Of a stretch of 64,000 nucleotides of DNA, positions 31,576-40,823 are shown piece by piece. The position numbers were made by a program, and so were the translations under genes. The stretch spans positions 3,720,001 through 3,784,000 of the forward strand of contig NZ_CP102604.1 in the NCBI RefSeq assembly GCF_024707505.1. Reading direction: 5' to 3'. Below the pieces are notes generated by a model. The model saw only the letters and a program-made list of their open reading frames with translations. It had not been told where the DNA came from and searched no databases. This stretch comes from Pantoea sp. SOD02 (lineage in GTDB: Bacteria; Pseudomonadota; Gammaproteobacteria; Enterobacterales; Enterobacteriaceae). Each line of letters opens with the position of its first letter. Within the stretch, counting starts at the first letter, position 1.

Positions 31576-31589
31576 TTGATGTAGATCAT
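31576..31589. promoter_or_regulatory. FNR-like site upstream of the yhcN cluster
   Basis: TTGATGTAGATCAT matches the FNR consensus TTGATNNNNATCAA at 9 of 10 positions. It is about 220 bp before the first yhcN-like gene, in a 489-bp gap. It could instead be a weak CRP site. Confidence 0.4.
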
Positions 31590-31740
31590 TGTTTTTACGG
31601 CTAAATAACCACCTATGGTTAAGATCCAGGCGTTTTTTATAACTTCAGGTTCTAAAAAAGTGCCATAAGGATAAAGAATTACAACCAAACATTATTAGCT
31701 GGATATTAATTTCATGGGTGATTAGATCTATACTTAGTTT

Positions 31741-31756
31741 CGTGATGCAAATCACA
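31741..31756. promoter_or_regulatory. CRP-like site upstream of the yhcN cluster
   Basis: CGTGATGCAAATCACA matches the CRP pattern TGTGA-N6-TCACA at 9 of 10 positions. It is 41 bp before the first yhcN-like start codon and about 7 bp downstream of a -10-like TATACT (31729-31734). If that is the promoter, binding here would repress rather than activate. Confidence 0.45.
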
Positions 31757-31796
31757 CGAAAGAAAAAGATAAAAATAGACGACGAGGAAAAATATT

Positions 31797-32060
31797 ATGA
31801 ACGTTAAAACTACTATCGCAACCCTGAGTGTTCTATCTGCTCTGTCATTTGGTGCTTTTGCAGCAGATTCTATTAATGCCGAACAGGCAGCGAATCTGCA
31901 ATCCGCAGGCACCATCAGCGTCAGCGGCGTGGGCGGTTCTCCAATGGATATCCGTCAGCAGTTAAACGATAAAGCCGATCAGCAAGGTGCGAAAGCATAC
32001 CGCGTGATCGAGGCGAATACCGGTGACAGCTACCACGCAACCGCTGAGCTGTATAAATAA
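31797..32060 (+). CDS. yhcN: YhcN-family DUF1471 periplasmic protein, copy 1
   Basis: This 87-residue protein has a signal peptide ending SFGAFA (cleavage about after residue 22) and a DUF1471 domain ending HATAELYK. It is the copy most like E. coli YhcN (MxVKTTIATLSVLS...SFGAFAADSI), which is induced by cytoplasmic acid and peroxide and linked to biofilm control. It is first of three tandem paralogues, has an ACGAGGAAA ribosome site, and lies downstream of possible CRP and FNR sites. Confidence 0.93.
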   Translation: MNVKTTIATLSVLSALSFGAFAADSINAEQAANLQSAGTISVSGVGGSPMDIRQQLNDKADQQGAKAYRVIEANTGDSYHATAELYK

Positions 32061-32150
32061 GTTACTGACTTAAGACGCAATGTGAACGGCGACCCGTTTG
32101 AGACGCTCTTGCCTCTCAGGTTGCCGACCCCAATTTCAGGAGAGTGAATC

Positions 32151-32417
32151 ATGAAAACCAAATTAGCTATCGCAGTACTGGGCCTGGCTTCTGTTCTTTC
32201 TTTTGGCGCGAGCGCCGCAAGCCTGGTTTCAAACGAACAAGCTGAACAGCTGCAATCCCTGAACCAAACCATCAGCGTGAGCGGTGTTGACGGCGACCAA
32301 ACCAACGTTCGTCAGGAACTGTCACAGAAAGCCGATGCGCAGGGTGCTAGCCATTACCGCATTATTGAGAGCAACCGTGGCGATACCTTCCACGTTACTG
32401 CTGAACTCTACAAATAA
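32151..32417 (+). CDS. YhcN-family DUF1471 periplasmic protein, copy 2
   Basis: This 88-residue paralogue has a signal peptide ending GASA and a mature part with TISVSGVDG and HVTAELYK. It is the most diverged of the three in the middle (TNVRQELSQKADAQGASHYRIIESNRGD instead of the SPMD-type segment). A CAGGAGAG ribosome site precedes the ATG. The 90-bp spacer from copy 1 shows no terminator, so co-transcription is likely. Function can be inferred only from the family. Confidence 0.9.
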   Translation: MKTKLAIAVLGLASVLSFGASAASLVSNEQAEQLQSLNQTISVSGVDGDQTNVRQELSQKADAQGASHYRIIESNRGDTFHVTAELYK

Positions 32418-32519
32418 TCACTAATTGAACGTCCGGCGCCTTGAAGGCGCCAGGCAATAGATCGACGACCCGCCTACCCCTTTTCTGCCGCAGGTTGTTG
32501 ATTAAACGAGGAGAAAATT

Positions 32520-32786
32520 ATGAAAATCAAAACAACCATCGCAACTGCTACTCTGCTTTCCCTGTTCGCCTTTGGTGCTTCTGCAGCACAGCTGGTGACT
32601 GAACAACAGGCGCAGAATCTGCAACCTACCGGCAGCACTATTTCAATCAGCGGAACCGGCGGTTCGCCAATGGATTATCGTGCCGAGCTTTCTCAGAAAG
32701 CGGATGAGCAAGGTGCCAGCGCTTACAAAGTGATTGAAGCGAAAACCGGCGACAGCTATCACGTGACAGCTGAGCTGTATAAGTAA
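32520..32786 (+). CDS. YhcN-family DUF1471 periplasmic protein, copy 3
   Basis: This 88-residue paralogue has a signal peptide ending FGASA and a mature domain with ISGTGGSPMDYRAEL and HVTAELYK. It is close to copy 1 in the C-terminal half (VIEAKTGDSYH versus VIEANTGDSYH). A GGCGCC hairpin in the 102-bp spacer before it could adjust its expression. A strong terminator follows the gene. Confidence 0.9.
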   Translation: MKIKTTIATATLLSLFAFGASAAQLVTEQQAQNLQPTGSTISISGTGGSPMDYRAELSQKADEQGASAYKVIEAKTGDSYHVTAELYK

Positions 32787-32813
32787 TTCCTCGTCAATTA
32801 AGACGAACCCTTT

Positions 32814-32837
32814 GGCCCCGCTCGCCGGGGCCCTTTT
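32814..32837 (+). terminator. Intrinsic terminator of the yhcN cluster
   Basis: Stem GGCCCCG/CGGGGCC with a 5-base loop, then CTTTTT. It closes the three-gene cluster and abuts the stop codon of the convergent yhcO. Confidence 0.9.
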
Positions 32838-33109
32838 TACTTTATATTGAAGCGGAGCTGGCCCTCCAGCTCCTCTTCTGCTTCATCAAATAGCAGGATC
32901 AATGCGCCATACCGGCGTTTCTGCCCTTTCCCCAGATTTACAAACTCAATCTCCAGCGGCAACGGCAGTTGCTCACCCACAATCGCATCCCAAAGATCGT
33001 CAAGATCGTTGATGGCGAGATCGGCTAGCGCAAAACGATCGCTAAACTGTCGATAAAAATGGGCTTGATCGACAATCTCATCGAAATCGAAACGCTCGGT
33101 TCTCATCAT
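32837..33109 (-). CDS. yhcO: Barstar-family protein YhcO
   Basis: This 90-residue protein of the barstar (ribonuclease inhibitor) family has the conserved FDFDEI start, [40 protein letters not shown] and the acidic DEAEEELEG. It is very close to E. coli YhcO. No barnase-type ribonuclease gene is nearby, so a toxin partner in this window is not supported. Two adjacent ATGs (33109 and 33106) are possible starts after AGAGGG. Confidence 0.92.
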   Translation of the reverse strand: MMRTERFDFDEIVDQAHFYRQFSDRFALADLAINDLDDLWDAIVGEQLPLPLEIEFVNLGKGQKRRYGALILLFDEAEEELEGQLRFNIK

Positions 33110-33131
33110 GACGCCCTCTTAGTTGTCGCGG

Positions 33132-34586
33132 CTAACTGAGTCCGCCGAGGTGCAACGCTTTGACTTCCAGATACTCTTCCATCCCCAACACCGAGCCTTC
33201 GCGTCCCAAACCGGACTCTTTCACGCCGCCAAACGGTGCCAGCTCGGTTGATACCGCGCATTCGTTAATACCGATCATGCCCGCTTCCAGCGCCGCTGAG
33301 ACGCGGAATACTCGCTGCAGATTCTGCGTGTAGAAGTAAGCCGCTAGGCCATATTCAGTATTGTTGGCGCGCGCAATCACCTCGGCTTCATCGTCAAAGC
33401 GGAAGCAGGCTGCAACCGGACCAAACGTCTCTTCCTGCGCCAGCTTCATCTCTTCATGTGCTTCGGCGATGACCGTCGGTTGCCAGAAATTGCCGCCAAG
33501 AGGATGACGTTCGCCGCCAACCAGCAATTTGCCGCCTTTGCTTAACGCATCTTTGACGTGCTCTTCCACTTTCTCCAGCGCGGACTGCTCAATCAGCGGG
33601 CCAACAATCACGCCCTCTTCCACGCCATTACCGACTTTAAGTTTACCCACCGCATCGGCCAGCTGAGTGACGAAGCGATCGTACACCGCGTTATGCACAT
33701 AGAAGCGGTTAACGCTAACGCACACCTGTCCGGCGTTGCGGAATTTGTTGGCAATCGCGCCCTGCACCGCCGCATCAATATCGGCATCATCAAACACGAT
33801 ATAAGGCGCATTGCCGCCTAACTCCATTGAGACTTTTTTCATGGTTTCGGCGGCATTACGCATCAGCGTTTTGCCCACCGCGGTGGAACCGGTAAAGGAG
33901 ATTTTACGCACCGCTTTGCTGGCCATGATCGCGTCGCTGATGGCATGCGTATCGCCCGCCACCGCATTGAGCACGCCATCAGGCACGCCGGCTTTTTGCG
34001 CCAGCGCCAGCAGCGCGAAGGCGCTTAGCGGCGTGTTGTTAGCAGGTTTGATGATGCCGGTACAGCCAGCGGCCAACGCAGGACCGAGTTTGCGCGTCAG
34101 CATCGCCATCGGGAAATTCCACGGCGTGATCGCTGCGACCACACCAATCGGTTCACGCGTCGCCAGAATGCGCGAGCCCGGTTTTGCTGGCGGGATGATT
34201 TCACCGTTGGCGCGTTTCGCCTGTTCGGCAAACCACTGAATAAAGCTGGCGGCGTATTCCACTTCACCTTCGGCTTCTTTGAGCGGTTTACCCTGCTCGG
34301 CGGTCATCAACTGGCCGAGCCAGCTTTTGTTCTCAATGATCAGCTGATACCAGCGATTGAGGATTTCGGCACGCGCCTTGGCGGTTTTGTCGCGCCAGGC
34401 GGGAAATGCACGCTGCGCGGCGGCAATCGCCTGTTCGGTTTCGTGCTGACCGGCTTTCGCTACGTTGGCAATGACTTCGCCGGTAGCGGGATTGGTTACC
34501 TCAAAGGTCGCGCTGGCGTTACGCCACTGACCATCAGCGAAATAGCCGGTCTTGAATAATTCATGTTGTTGCAGGGAAGTGGACAT
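33132..34586 (-). CDS. NAD(P)-dependent succinate-semialdehyde dehydrogenase-like enzyme (GabD family)
   Basis: This 484-residue aldehyde dehydrogenase has the complete catalytic set: ITPWNFP (153-159), cofactor-binding Lys180 in IIKPANNTP, FTGSTAVG (231-238), general base Glu255 in MELGGNAP, and nucleophile Cys289 in NAGQVCV. Overall it is closest by recollection to GabD, which oxidises succinate semialdehyde in GABA use; glutarate semialdehyde is another possible substrate. No gabT, gabP or regulator is adjacent. The gene lies between yhcO and aaeB, which touch in E. coli, so it is an insertion here. It could also serve aromatic-aldehyde metabolism near the aae pump; that is speculation. 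Confidence 0.88.
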   Translation of the reverse strand: MSTSLQQHELFKTGYFADGQWRNASATFEVTNPATGEVIANVAKAGQHETEQAIAAAQRAFPAWRDKTAKARAEILNRWYQLIIENKSWLGQLMTAEQGKPLKEAEGEVEYAASFIQWFAEQAKRANGEIIPPAKPGSRILATREPIGVVAAITPWNFPMAMLTRKLGPALAAGCTGIIKPANNTPLSAFALLALAQKAGVPDGVLNAVAGDTHAISDAIMASKAVRKISFTGSTAVGKTLMRNAAETMKKVSMELGGNAPYIVFDDADIDAAVQGAIANKFRNAGQVCVSVNRFYVHNAVYDRFVTQLADAVGKLKVGNGVEEGVIVGPLIEQSALEKVEEHVKDALSKGGKLLVGGERHPLGGNFWQPTVIAEAHEEMKLAQEETFGPVAACFRFDDEAEVIARANNTEYGLAAYFYTQNLQRVFRVSAALEAGMIGINECAVSTELAPFGGVKESGLGREGSVLGMEEYLEVKALHLGGLS

Positions 34587-34697
34587 CGGTTTTCTCCTGT
34601 CAGTTTGCGTCCTGTCAGGAAAGTATAGATGCCAATATCAGAGGTTTTTGTGTCAGCGTGGGATCTAAAAGGCCGCTGCACGTTGCAGCGGCCAGTT

Positions 34698-36650
34698 TCA
34701 GATTTGTATTAAGGTGTTCTGATACTTATCCAGCATCAGCGCCAGGCGTTTCACCGGTTCGGTGACGTTATCAGGTGCCGCATAGTGCTGCAGCTTCTCC
34801 TGATACACATCCAGCTCCTGCAGAAGCCGCTCGAAGTAATAGCGCCGCTTTTCATCGCTGGTCGCGGAGATAATGCGATCGGCGGTGTAACGCAGCTGGC
34901 GGTGATAGGCCGAGAGATCGGCATTCACCGGCACTTCGGCATTACGCAGGCGTTGATGGCCGATAATCAGCGTCAGCGCGATACGATACTTATCGATATC
35001 GCCGGGGAACAGGTTGAGCAGCAAGAACAGTTGCTGATACAGCGCCGGCAAGTGGTTTTCACGACGACGCGCCTGATTAGTAGTAAGCGCGGCAACCGCT
35101 GCATACATAAAGCGGTTCAGCAGCTTACGTCCGGTACGATCGCGCGATTTATCACGAATCAGCAGAATCACCATCATCGCCACAAAGCAGCCAATCACCT
35201 GGCCCAACACGTTATCAAGGAACACGTTGAACTCGAACTTCATCGGGTTATCCAGCACCAGCACATTGATGGTACCAATCAGCGCGCCTAGCGTACCTAA
35301 CTGGCGGCGCTGCACGAAGATGCCGCCGATAAAACCCAGCGCGCCGATGGCGATACACAACAGCAACGCACTTTGCTGGGTCGCGGGCAGAATAAAGATG
35401 AAGTAAAGCGCGCCGAGCGGCACCGCAACCGTCATGCCGTAAAGGAAGTCTTTTGCCATCATCAACGGATTCGGCATACGCATTGCCAGCGCGGTAATCA
35501 CCGCCAGCATCACCATGCAGCCGCTGCCGGATGTCCAGCCGGTATACAGCCAGAACAGAGAACCCAGCGCGGTGGCGACAAAGGTACGCACGCCGTTGAT
35601 CATTGCGTGATGGGTTTCAGCGGAGCGCGCCTGAATCACCACTTCGCGCTGCAGAATGCTCTCTTCCAGCGTGGTAATGCGGCTGTTGCTTTTGATGCCG
35701 TTAATCAGCAGCAGATATTCGGTAGCTGCGCCGACCCAACTCGCCAGCGTCACCGGCACGGTTTTGCTGCTCACACCAATCAAGCGACGCATCACCTTCA
35801 TGCGCTTATGCACATCGTTGACGTCGTTGACCTCTTTTTCGATCAGCAAACGATAGTGCGGTGGAATATATTCCGGGCGCGAGTTTTGAATCAGGAAGGT
35901 TTCGGCGGCCTGGGTGATCAGCGTCAGCGATAAGGTGTTGAGCATTTGCAGGCGGCGACTGGAGTTTTTCCAGCGTGACGATTCCATCATCAGTTGGCCG
36001 CGCATGCCGTTGAGCGCCGTGGTGCGACGCACTAACGCGCTCCAGGCTTTATCCACTTCGTCTTTATCTTCATGCGCAACGCACAGCTGTAGCAGTTTGT
36101 AGTGCGCCACCAGCAGCGCATCCACTTCCTGCTCAATCACTTTTTTGATCGAACGCGGCGAGAACAACATGTCGGCGAGAATCGCACACAGAATACCGAT
36201 GACGATTTCACTGCAGCGCTCAACCGCAAACTGAGGAGCCAGCGTTAAGCCGCCGCTGGCATCCGCCGTGACCACGATGATCAGCGCGGTATAACCGGCG
36301 AGGCCGAGCGCATAGGAGTTTTCGACTTTGATCAGCGACGAGAGCCACACGCACATGCCAGCCCACATACAGCACAGCAGCAGCATCACCACCGGCGCAC
36401 GCACCGTGGCAATCATGATGGTGAGCGCGGCAATACAGCCAATGAAAGTACCGATGATGCGCAGAATGCCGCGATAGCGCAGTGCGCCAGAATAGGGATC
36501 GCCCCCCGCAGCAAAGGCGGTACCACCGGCCACGATGCCGGCGGTCATCACCGCCCAACGCGGCGTTTCCAGATTGAAGTGAAAGCCAATCATCAACGCC
36601 GCAACCAGCGCGAAGGTGAGCTTCACCGGGAAACGCAAAAACTCAATCAT
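34698..36650 (-). CDS. aaeB: AaeB, p-hydroxybenzoic acid efflux pump inner-membrane component
   Basis: This 650-residue member of the aromatic acid exporter (FUSC/PET) family is two repeats of about six membrane helices, each followed by a cytoplasmic helical region. It starts [20 protein letters not shown]. With AaeA it exports hydroxylated aromatic carboxylic acids and acts as a relief valve. It starts 11 bp after the aaeA stop in an aaeX-aaeA-aaeB operon. Confidence 0.95.
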   Translation of the reverse strand: MIEFLRFPVKLTFALVAALMIGFHFNLETPRWAVMTAGIVAGGTAFAAGGDPYSGALRYRGILRIIGTFIGCIAALTIMIATVRAPVVMLLLCCMWAGMCVWLSSLIKVENSYALGLAGYTALIIVVTADASGGLTLAPQFAVERCSEIVIGILCAILADMLFSPRSIKKVIEQEVDALLVAHYKLLQLCVAHEDKDEVDKAWSALVRRTTALNGMRGQLMMESSRWKNSSRRLQMLNTLSLTLITQAAETFLIQNSRPEYIPPHYRLLIEKEVNDVNDVHKRMKVMRRLIGVSSKTVPVTLASWVGAATEYLLLINGIKSNSRITTLEESILQREVVIQARSAETHHAMINGVRTFVATALGSLFWLYTGWTSGSGCMVMLAVITALAMRMPNPLMMAKDFLYGMTVAVPLGALYFIFILPATQQSALLLCIAIGALGFIGGIFVQRRQLGTLGALIGTINVLVLDNPMKFEFNVFLDNVLGQVIGCFVAMMVILLIRDKSRDRTGRKLLNRFMYAAVAALTTNQARRRENHLPALYQQLFLLLNLFPGDIDKYRIALTLIIGHQRLRNAEVPVNADLSAYHRQLRYTADRIISATSDEKRRYYFERLLQELDVYQEKLQHYAAPDNVTEPVKRLALMLDKYQNTLIQI

Positions 36651-36661
36651 ATCGCCCTCGC

Positions 36662-37591
36662 TTAACCAAACTCACGCAGGCGATTGAACAACTGCGCCAG
36701 CGGCGAGACTTTGGTTTCGCGATCCTGCGCACCGGTGATCACCACTGTTGCGGTGGTACCCGCCGGGAAGCGGTTGCCCGGTTGCTCATCAAGACGAATA
36801 CGCACCGGCACACGCTGCGCCAGACGCACCCACTCAAGATTCGAGTCGATGGTCGCCATGCCTTTGCTGTCGCTGCTGCTGCTGCTGTTGGTTACGCCTG
36901 CCGCGATGCTGTCGACGGTGCCGCGCAGCACTGCGTTGCTACCCAACGGCGTGATTTGCGCGCGGAAGCCAGGACGCACGCCATCCAGCTTGGTCTCTTC
37001 CATATAGGCCAGCACATAGAAGGAGTGCTGCTGTACCAGCGCCACGGCGACTGAACCGCGCGTGATAAATTCGCCCTGATAAACATTGAGGTTGGTGACC
37101 CAGCCGTCAGATGGCGCTTTGATGGTGGTGCGATCGAGGTCGATCACCGCCAGATCGCGCGTGGCAACGGACTTCGCCAACTGATGCTCGCTGGTTTGCA
37201 GATCGTTGTTGGATTGCTCAATCGCTTCACGCGACATAGCGCTGGTACCCAACTGATTGCGACGCGTGGCTTCACGGCGTTTTTCACTCACCAAAGCCTG
37301 GTAATATTCGACATCCGCCTGGGCTTCATCCAGCGCTTTTTGGTAGCGCGGACGGTCAACCACAAAAAGCGTATCGCCTTTTTTCACCAGTTGGTTATCG
37401 TGCACCGGCACGTCAGTGATGATGCCGGTGACGTCAGGCGAGATCGCCACGACATCGGCAGAGAATTTGGCATCACGCGTCCACGGTGATTCGGTGTAGA
37501 ACACCCACGCGCGGAAGATGATCACGATGGCGATGACAACCAGCAGGAGTGTAATCGCGTATCGCGCGATTTTTCTTATTAGCGCTTTCAC
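36662..37591 (-). CDS. aaeA: AaeA, p-hydroxybenzoic acid efflux pump membrane-fusion component
   Basis: This 309-residue HlyD/EmrA-type membrane fusion protein has an N-terminal anchor (about 11-30, [19 protein letters not shown]). A biotinyl-lipoyl-like half follows ([30 protein letters not shown]), then a helical hairpin, the second lipoyl half ([21 protein letters not shown]) and a beta-barrel. A serine run (SSSSSD) occurs near residue 239. It links AaeB to the outer part of the envelope. Confidence 0.95.
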   Translation of the reverse strand: MKALIRKIARYAITLLLVVIAIVIIFRAWVFYTESPWTRDAKFSADVVAISPDVTGIITDVPVHDNQLVKKGDTLFVVDRPRYQKALDEAQADVEYYQALVSEKRREATRRNQLGTSAMSREAIEQSNNDLQTSEHQLAKSVATRDLAVIDLDRTTIKAPSDGWVTNLNVYQGEFITRGSVAVALVQQHSFYVLAYMEETKLDGVRPGFRAQITPLGSNAVLRGTVDSIAAGVTNSSSSSDSKGMATIDSNLEWVRLAQRVPVRIRLDEQPGNRFPAGTTATVVITGAQDRETKVSPLAQLFNRLREFG

Positions 37592-37601
37592 TTAAAGAAC
37601 C

Positions 37602-37805
37602 TCAGACGAATAAACGGGATACAAGGTAAAACACACAGCAATACAGTGCGGTGTTAAACAGTGCGGGATGCCAAACCAGATCGTAGATCCCGCTGGGCGT
37701 CAGCACGCGTTTCACCAGCCAGAACAGCGCCAGTGAAACTAATAGTTCAACGAAGATGGGCGGAAAACTCAGCCCGAATACGACAAATACCGGAAGCACA
37801 CTCAT
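37602..37805 (-). CDS. aaeX: AaeX, small membrane protein of the aae operon
   Basis: This 67-residue DUF1656 protein has two hydrophobic helices (about 5-30 and 46-65), a pattern typical of the small first gene of aae operons. It precedes aaeA by 10 bp. Role unknown; efflux in E. coli does not strictly need it. Confidence 0.93.
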   Translation of the reverse strand: MSVLPVFVVFGLSFPPIFVELLVSLALFWLVKRVLTPSGIYDLVWHPALFNTALYCCVFYLVSRLFV

Positions 37806-38064
37806 TTCGGATCCTTAGTTCGACCTTGCCGGATTGCACCGATACCTGCCCACATGCCGTGCGGCACGTTGGGTTTACGATCAGGGGATGACGGATAAAC
37901 TGATGGCAACATTCAGGCCGCGTTGAGCTAATCATAGCGTATCATCGGGTTAACACAGCCATGTACAGGTGCAGTGAAGAGACCCAGCGACGCGTATAGT
38001 AACGCGCTTGACTATACGTTTTCTACATATTGTGAGCTAAATCACTTTTTAGCCAGAGTAAACA
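37806..38064. other. aaeX-aaeR divergent control region
   Basis: This 259-bp non-coding interval holds both promoters and presumably the AaeR operator. A T-N11-A LysR-type box could not be assigned uniquely; TTTCTACATATTGTGAGC (about 38020-38037) near aaeR is AT-rich and a plausible promoter area. Confidence 0.4.
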
Positions 38065-38982
38065 ATGGATCGACTCAAAAGCATGTCCATTTTCGCCAAA
38101 GTGGTTGAATTGGGTTCATTTACCGCCGCAGCGCGCCAGCTACAGCTTAGCGTTTCGTCTATCAGCCAGATTGTCGCCAAACTGGAAGATGAGTTACAGG
38201 TCAAATTGCTTAATCGCAGCACGCGCAGCATTGGCCTGACCGAAGCCGGAAAGATCTATTTTCAGGGCTGTCGCCGCATGTTAGCGGAGGCTTCGCAGGT
38301 GCACGAGCAGCTGTATGCCTTCAACAATACGCCGATCGGTATTCTACGCATCGGCTGCTCATCGACGATGGCGCAAAATGTCTTATCGGCGATGACCAGC
38401 GAAATGTTACGCGAATATCCGGGTTTGAGCGTCAATCTGGTGACAGGCATTCCTGCACCCGATCTGATCGCCAACGGTTTGGATTTGGTGGTGCGCGTAG
38501 GTGCGTTGCAGGATTCGAACTTGTTCTCGCGTCGGCTGGGCGCGATGCCGATGGTGGTGTGCGCGGCGAAGAGCTATCTGGCGCAGCACGGCACGCCAGA
38601 GAAGCCCGGCGAGATCGATAATTTTTCCTGGCTGGAATACAGCGTGCGACCGGATAACACTTTTGAACTGGTTGCGCCCGAAGGATTAGTGACGCGCCTG
38701 ACGCCGCAGGGCCGTTTCGTCACCAACGATTCGCAGACGCTGATTCGCTGGCTAAAAGCAGGTTGCGGTATCGCTTATGTGCCGTTGATGTGGGTGATTG
38801 ATGAGATCAGCGCGGGAGAAATCGATATTCTGTTCCCGCAATATCACTCGGAGCCGCGCCCGGTGTATGCGCTCTATACCGAGAAAGATAAGCTGCCGCT
38901 GAAAGTGCAGGTCTGTATTGATTATCTGACCGAGTATTTCAAACAGGTGGCGCAGCAGTATCAGCAGCATCGGAAGGGTTGA
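38065..38982 (+). CDS. aaeR: LysR-family regulator AaeR
   Basis: This 305-residue LysR-type regulator has an N-terminal winged helix-turn-helix (MDRLKSMSIFAKVVELGSFTAA..LSVSSISQIVAKLED) and a C-terminal effector domain. It is divergent from aaeXAB, matching E. coli AaeR, which activates the pump with aromatic carboxylic acids. The next 330 bp contain a structured repeat but no gene. Confidence 0.94.
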   Translation: MDRLKSMSIFAKVVELGSFTAAARQLQLSVSSISQIVAKLEDELQVKLLNRSTRSIGLTEAGKIYFQGCRRMLAEASQVHEQLYAFNNTPIGILRIGCSSTMAQNVLSAMTSEMLREYPGLSVNLVTGIPAPDLIANGLDLVVRVGALQDSNLFSRRLGAMPMVVCAAKSYLAQHGTPEKPGEIDNFSWLEYSVRPDNTFELVAPEGLVTRLTPQGRFVTNDSQTLIRWLKAGCGIAYVPLMWVIDEISAGEIDILFPQYHSEPRPVYALYTEKDKLPLKVQVCIDYLTEYFKQVAQQYQQHRKG

Positions 38983-39074
38983 GTTATTTTGTGATTAGTG
39001 CGGAAGCTGCAACGTCTGCTGCCACTGGATAGTGAAAACTGTGAATTTATCTAACACTGCAACAATGTTGAAAA

Positions 39075-39274
39075 GCTGACAGAGCCGCGCTGGGTTGTGG
39101 CAATCCGCAGCGCTGAACAGAGTGAGGCGGCCAGGATAAGCTCGCAGGACGCGAGCTTAAGGCGAAGCCGGGGCAGGAAGCCCCGTCTAAGCCGGTCCGT
39201 AAGGCTGCCAAACGGCGTGAAGGTACCGCGTAAGCGGCGCGAGGACCGCCACAACCCAGCGTGGTTCTGGCAGC
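39075..39274 (+). repeat. Large multi-hairpin intergenic element, possible structured RNA
   Basis: Bases 39075-39101 pair with 39248-39274 to form a stem of about 27 bp (core arm CGCTGGGTTGTGGC and its exact complement) with one mismatch and two G-U pairs. Inside are smaller hairpins: AAGCTCG/CGAGCTT near 39137-39161, GGGGC/GCCCC near 39171-39185, CGGTCC/GGACCG, and ACCGC/GCGG. Both G-U pairs are valid only in a plus-strand RNA; on minus they become A-C mismatches. Short open frames on both strands resemble no protein I know. It may be a dispersed Erwiniaceae repeat, an aaeR 3' region or an independent RNA. Confidence 0.6.
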
Positions 39275-39285
39275 GATAGCACCAA

Positions 39286-39305
39286 GGTCGCCATGAATGG
39301 CGACC
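39286..39305. repeat. REP-like hairpin before tldD
   Basis: GGTCGCCAT and ATGGCGACC form a 9-bp perfect stem with a 2-base spacer, 8 bp from the tldD stop. The same GGTCGCCAT...GGCGACC core occurs at 5634-5655. It may act as a 3' end-stabilising hairpin for tldD or aaeR transcripts. Confidence 0.6.
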
Positions 39306-39313
39306 CTACAGCA

Positions 39314-40759
39314 TTAGGCTGTGCCACCTACGGTGATTTTATCCAGCTTCAGCGTTGGCTGGCCCACGCCAACCGGCACGCTTTGTCCCTCTTTACCGCA
39401 TACGCCGACACCTTTATCCAGCGCCAGGTCGTTGCCAACCATTGAGATCTGCTGCATCGCCTCAATGCCGGAGCCAATCAGCGTGGCGCCTTTGACTGGC
39501 GTAGTCACTTTGCCTTTTTCGATCAGGTAAGCTTCTGAGGTGGAGAACACGAACTTGCCGGAGGTGATATCAACCTGGCCGCCACCGAAGTTCGGCGCAT
39601 AAATGCCGTACTCCACACTTTCGATGATATCTTGCGGCGTCGATTTGCCCGCCAGCATGTAAGTGTTGGTCATGCGCGGCATTGGCAGGTGCGCGTAAGA
39701 TTCACGGCGACCGTTACCAGTTGGATTAACGCCCATCAGGCGCGCATTCAGCTTGTCCTGCATGTAGCCTTTCAACACGCCATTTTCGATCAGCATGTTG
39801 TACTGGCCCGGCACGCCTTCATCATCGACCGCCAGCGAACCGCGCAGACCTTCAATGGTGCCATCGTCAACCACGGTACACAGCTCTGAAGCCACCAGCT
39901 GGCCCATTTTGCCGCTGAATACCGATGTCGCACGACGGTTGAAGTCACCTTCCAGACCATGTCCAACCGCTTCATGCAGCAACACGCCCGGCCAGCCCGC
40001 GCCCAGCACCACCGGCAACATGCCAGCGGGTGCCGCCACGGCAGAAAGATTGACCAGCGCCATGCGCACCGCTTCACGCGCCCAGGCATCGGCACGCACA
40101 TCACCGCTCTCATCGGCGAGGAAGAATTCATAACCGGTACGCGCACCGCCGCCGCTTGAGCCACGTTCGCGTTTACCTTGATCTTCGACCTGCACGCTGA
40201 TGGACAGACGCACCAGCGGACGAATATCTGCCGCCAGCGTGCCGTCAGTTGCCGCCACCAGCACTTGTTCGTAGACGCCGCTCAGGCTGGCATTCACTTC
40301 CTGCACGCGCGGATCGGCAGCGCGCGCCACTTTATCAACGCGATGCAGCAGAGCAATTTTGTCTTCACGCGTCAGGCTATCCAGCGGATTAACCGGCGCA
40401 TACAGCGAGCGGTTCAGGACCGCCGATAAGGTATGCGCTTTGCCGTTGCCTTGCTCACGCACGATGCTGCGCGCCGCTTCAGACGACTGACGCAGTGCAT
40501 TCAGGGAAATCTGGTCAGCGTAGGCGAAACCGGTTTTCTCGCCGCTAACGGCGCGGACGCCCACGCCCTGATCGATATGGTAAGAACCATCTTTGATAAT
40601 TTTGTCTTCCAGCACCCAGGATTCGTGGAAACTGGACTGGAAATAGAGATCGGCATAATCCAGACGACGTTCTGAAAGCTGCCCTAACAGGGAGTAAAGG
40701 TCCTGCTGATTAATGCTGTTCGCAGTTAGCAACTGCTCACTTACCAGATTCAGAGTCAT
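39314..40759 (-). CDS. tldD: Metalloprotease TldD
   Basis: This 481-residue zinc peptidase works with TldE/PmbA to trim unfolded peptides, microcin B17 precursor and the CcdA antitoxin in E. coli. The zinc motif [11 protein letters not shown] is visible near residue 264; the C-terminus has [25 protein letters not shown]. It lies downstream of yhdP on the same strand, as in E. coli. Confidence 0.97.
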   Translation of the reverse strand: MTLNLVSEQLLTANSINQQDLYSLLGQLSERRLDYADLYFQSSFHESWVLEDKIIKDGSYHIDQGVGVRAVSGEKTGFAYADQISLNALRQSSEAARSIVREQGNGKAHTLSAVLNRSLYAPVNPLDSLTREDKIALLHRVDKVARAADPRVQEVNASLSGVYEQVLVAATDGTLAADIRPLVRLSISVQVEDQGKRERGSSGGGARTGYEFFLADESGDVRADAWAREAVRMALVNLSAVAAPAGMLPVVLGAGWPGVLLHEAVGHGLEGDFNRRATSVFSGKMGQLVASELCTVVDDGTIEGLRGSLAVDDEGVPGQYNMLIENGVLKGYMQDKLNARLMGVNPTGNGRRESYAHLPMPRMTNTYMLAGKSTPQDIIESVEYGIYAPNFGGGQVDITSGKFVFSTSEAYLIEKGKVTTPVKGATLIGSGIEAMQQISMVGNDLALDKGVGVCGKEGQSVPVGVGQPTLKLDKITVGGTA

Positions 40760-40823
40760 CGTTTCTCACTCATTATGTGCTCGGATAGTCATAGCCTGCG
40801 GCAATTACCCGACGGCGTCAAAT

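Noticed and set aside
32837..33109. Toxin-antitoxin or immunity locus around the barstar-family gene
   Set aside because: No barnase-like or other toxin gene is adjacent; YhcO is a conserved stand-alone core gene.
35373..35933. Long antisense open frames inside aaeB, yhdP, purA, rnr and mscM
   Set aside because: They mirror highly expressed or biased coding sequence on the opposite strand and show no domain, signal or ribosome site.
39051..39279. Two short open frames, one per strand, in the multi-hairpin element
   Set aside because: Arg/Ser-rich low-complexity translations arise from the inverted repeats; no ribosome site or domain.
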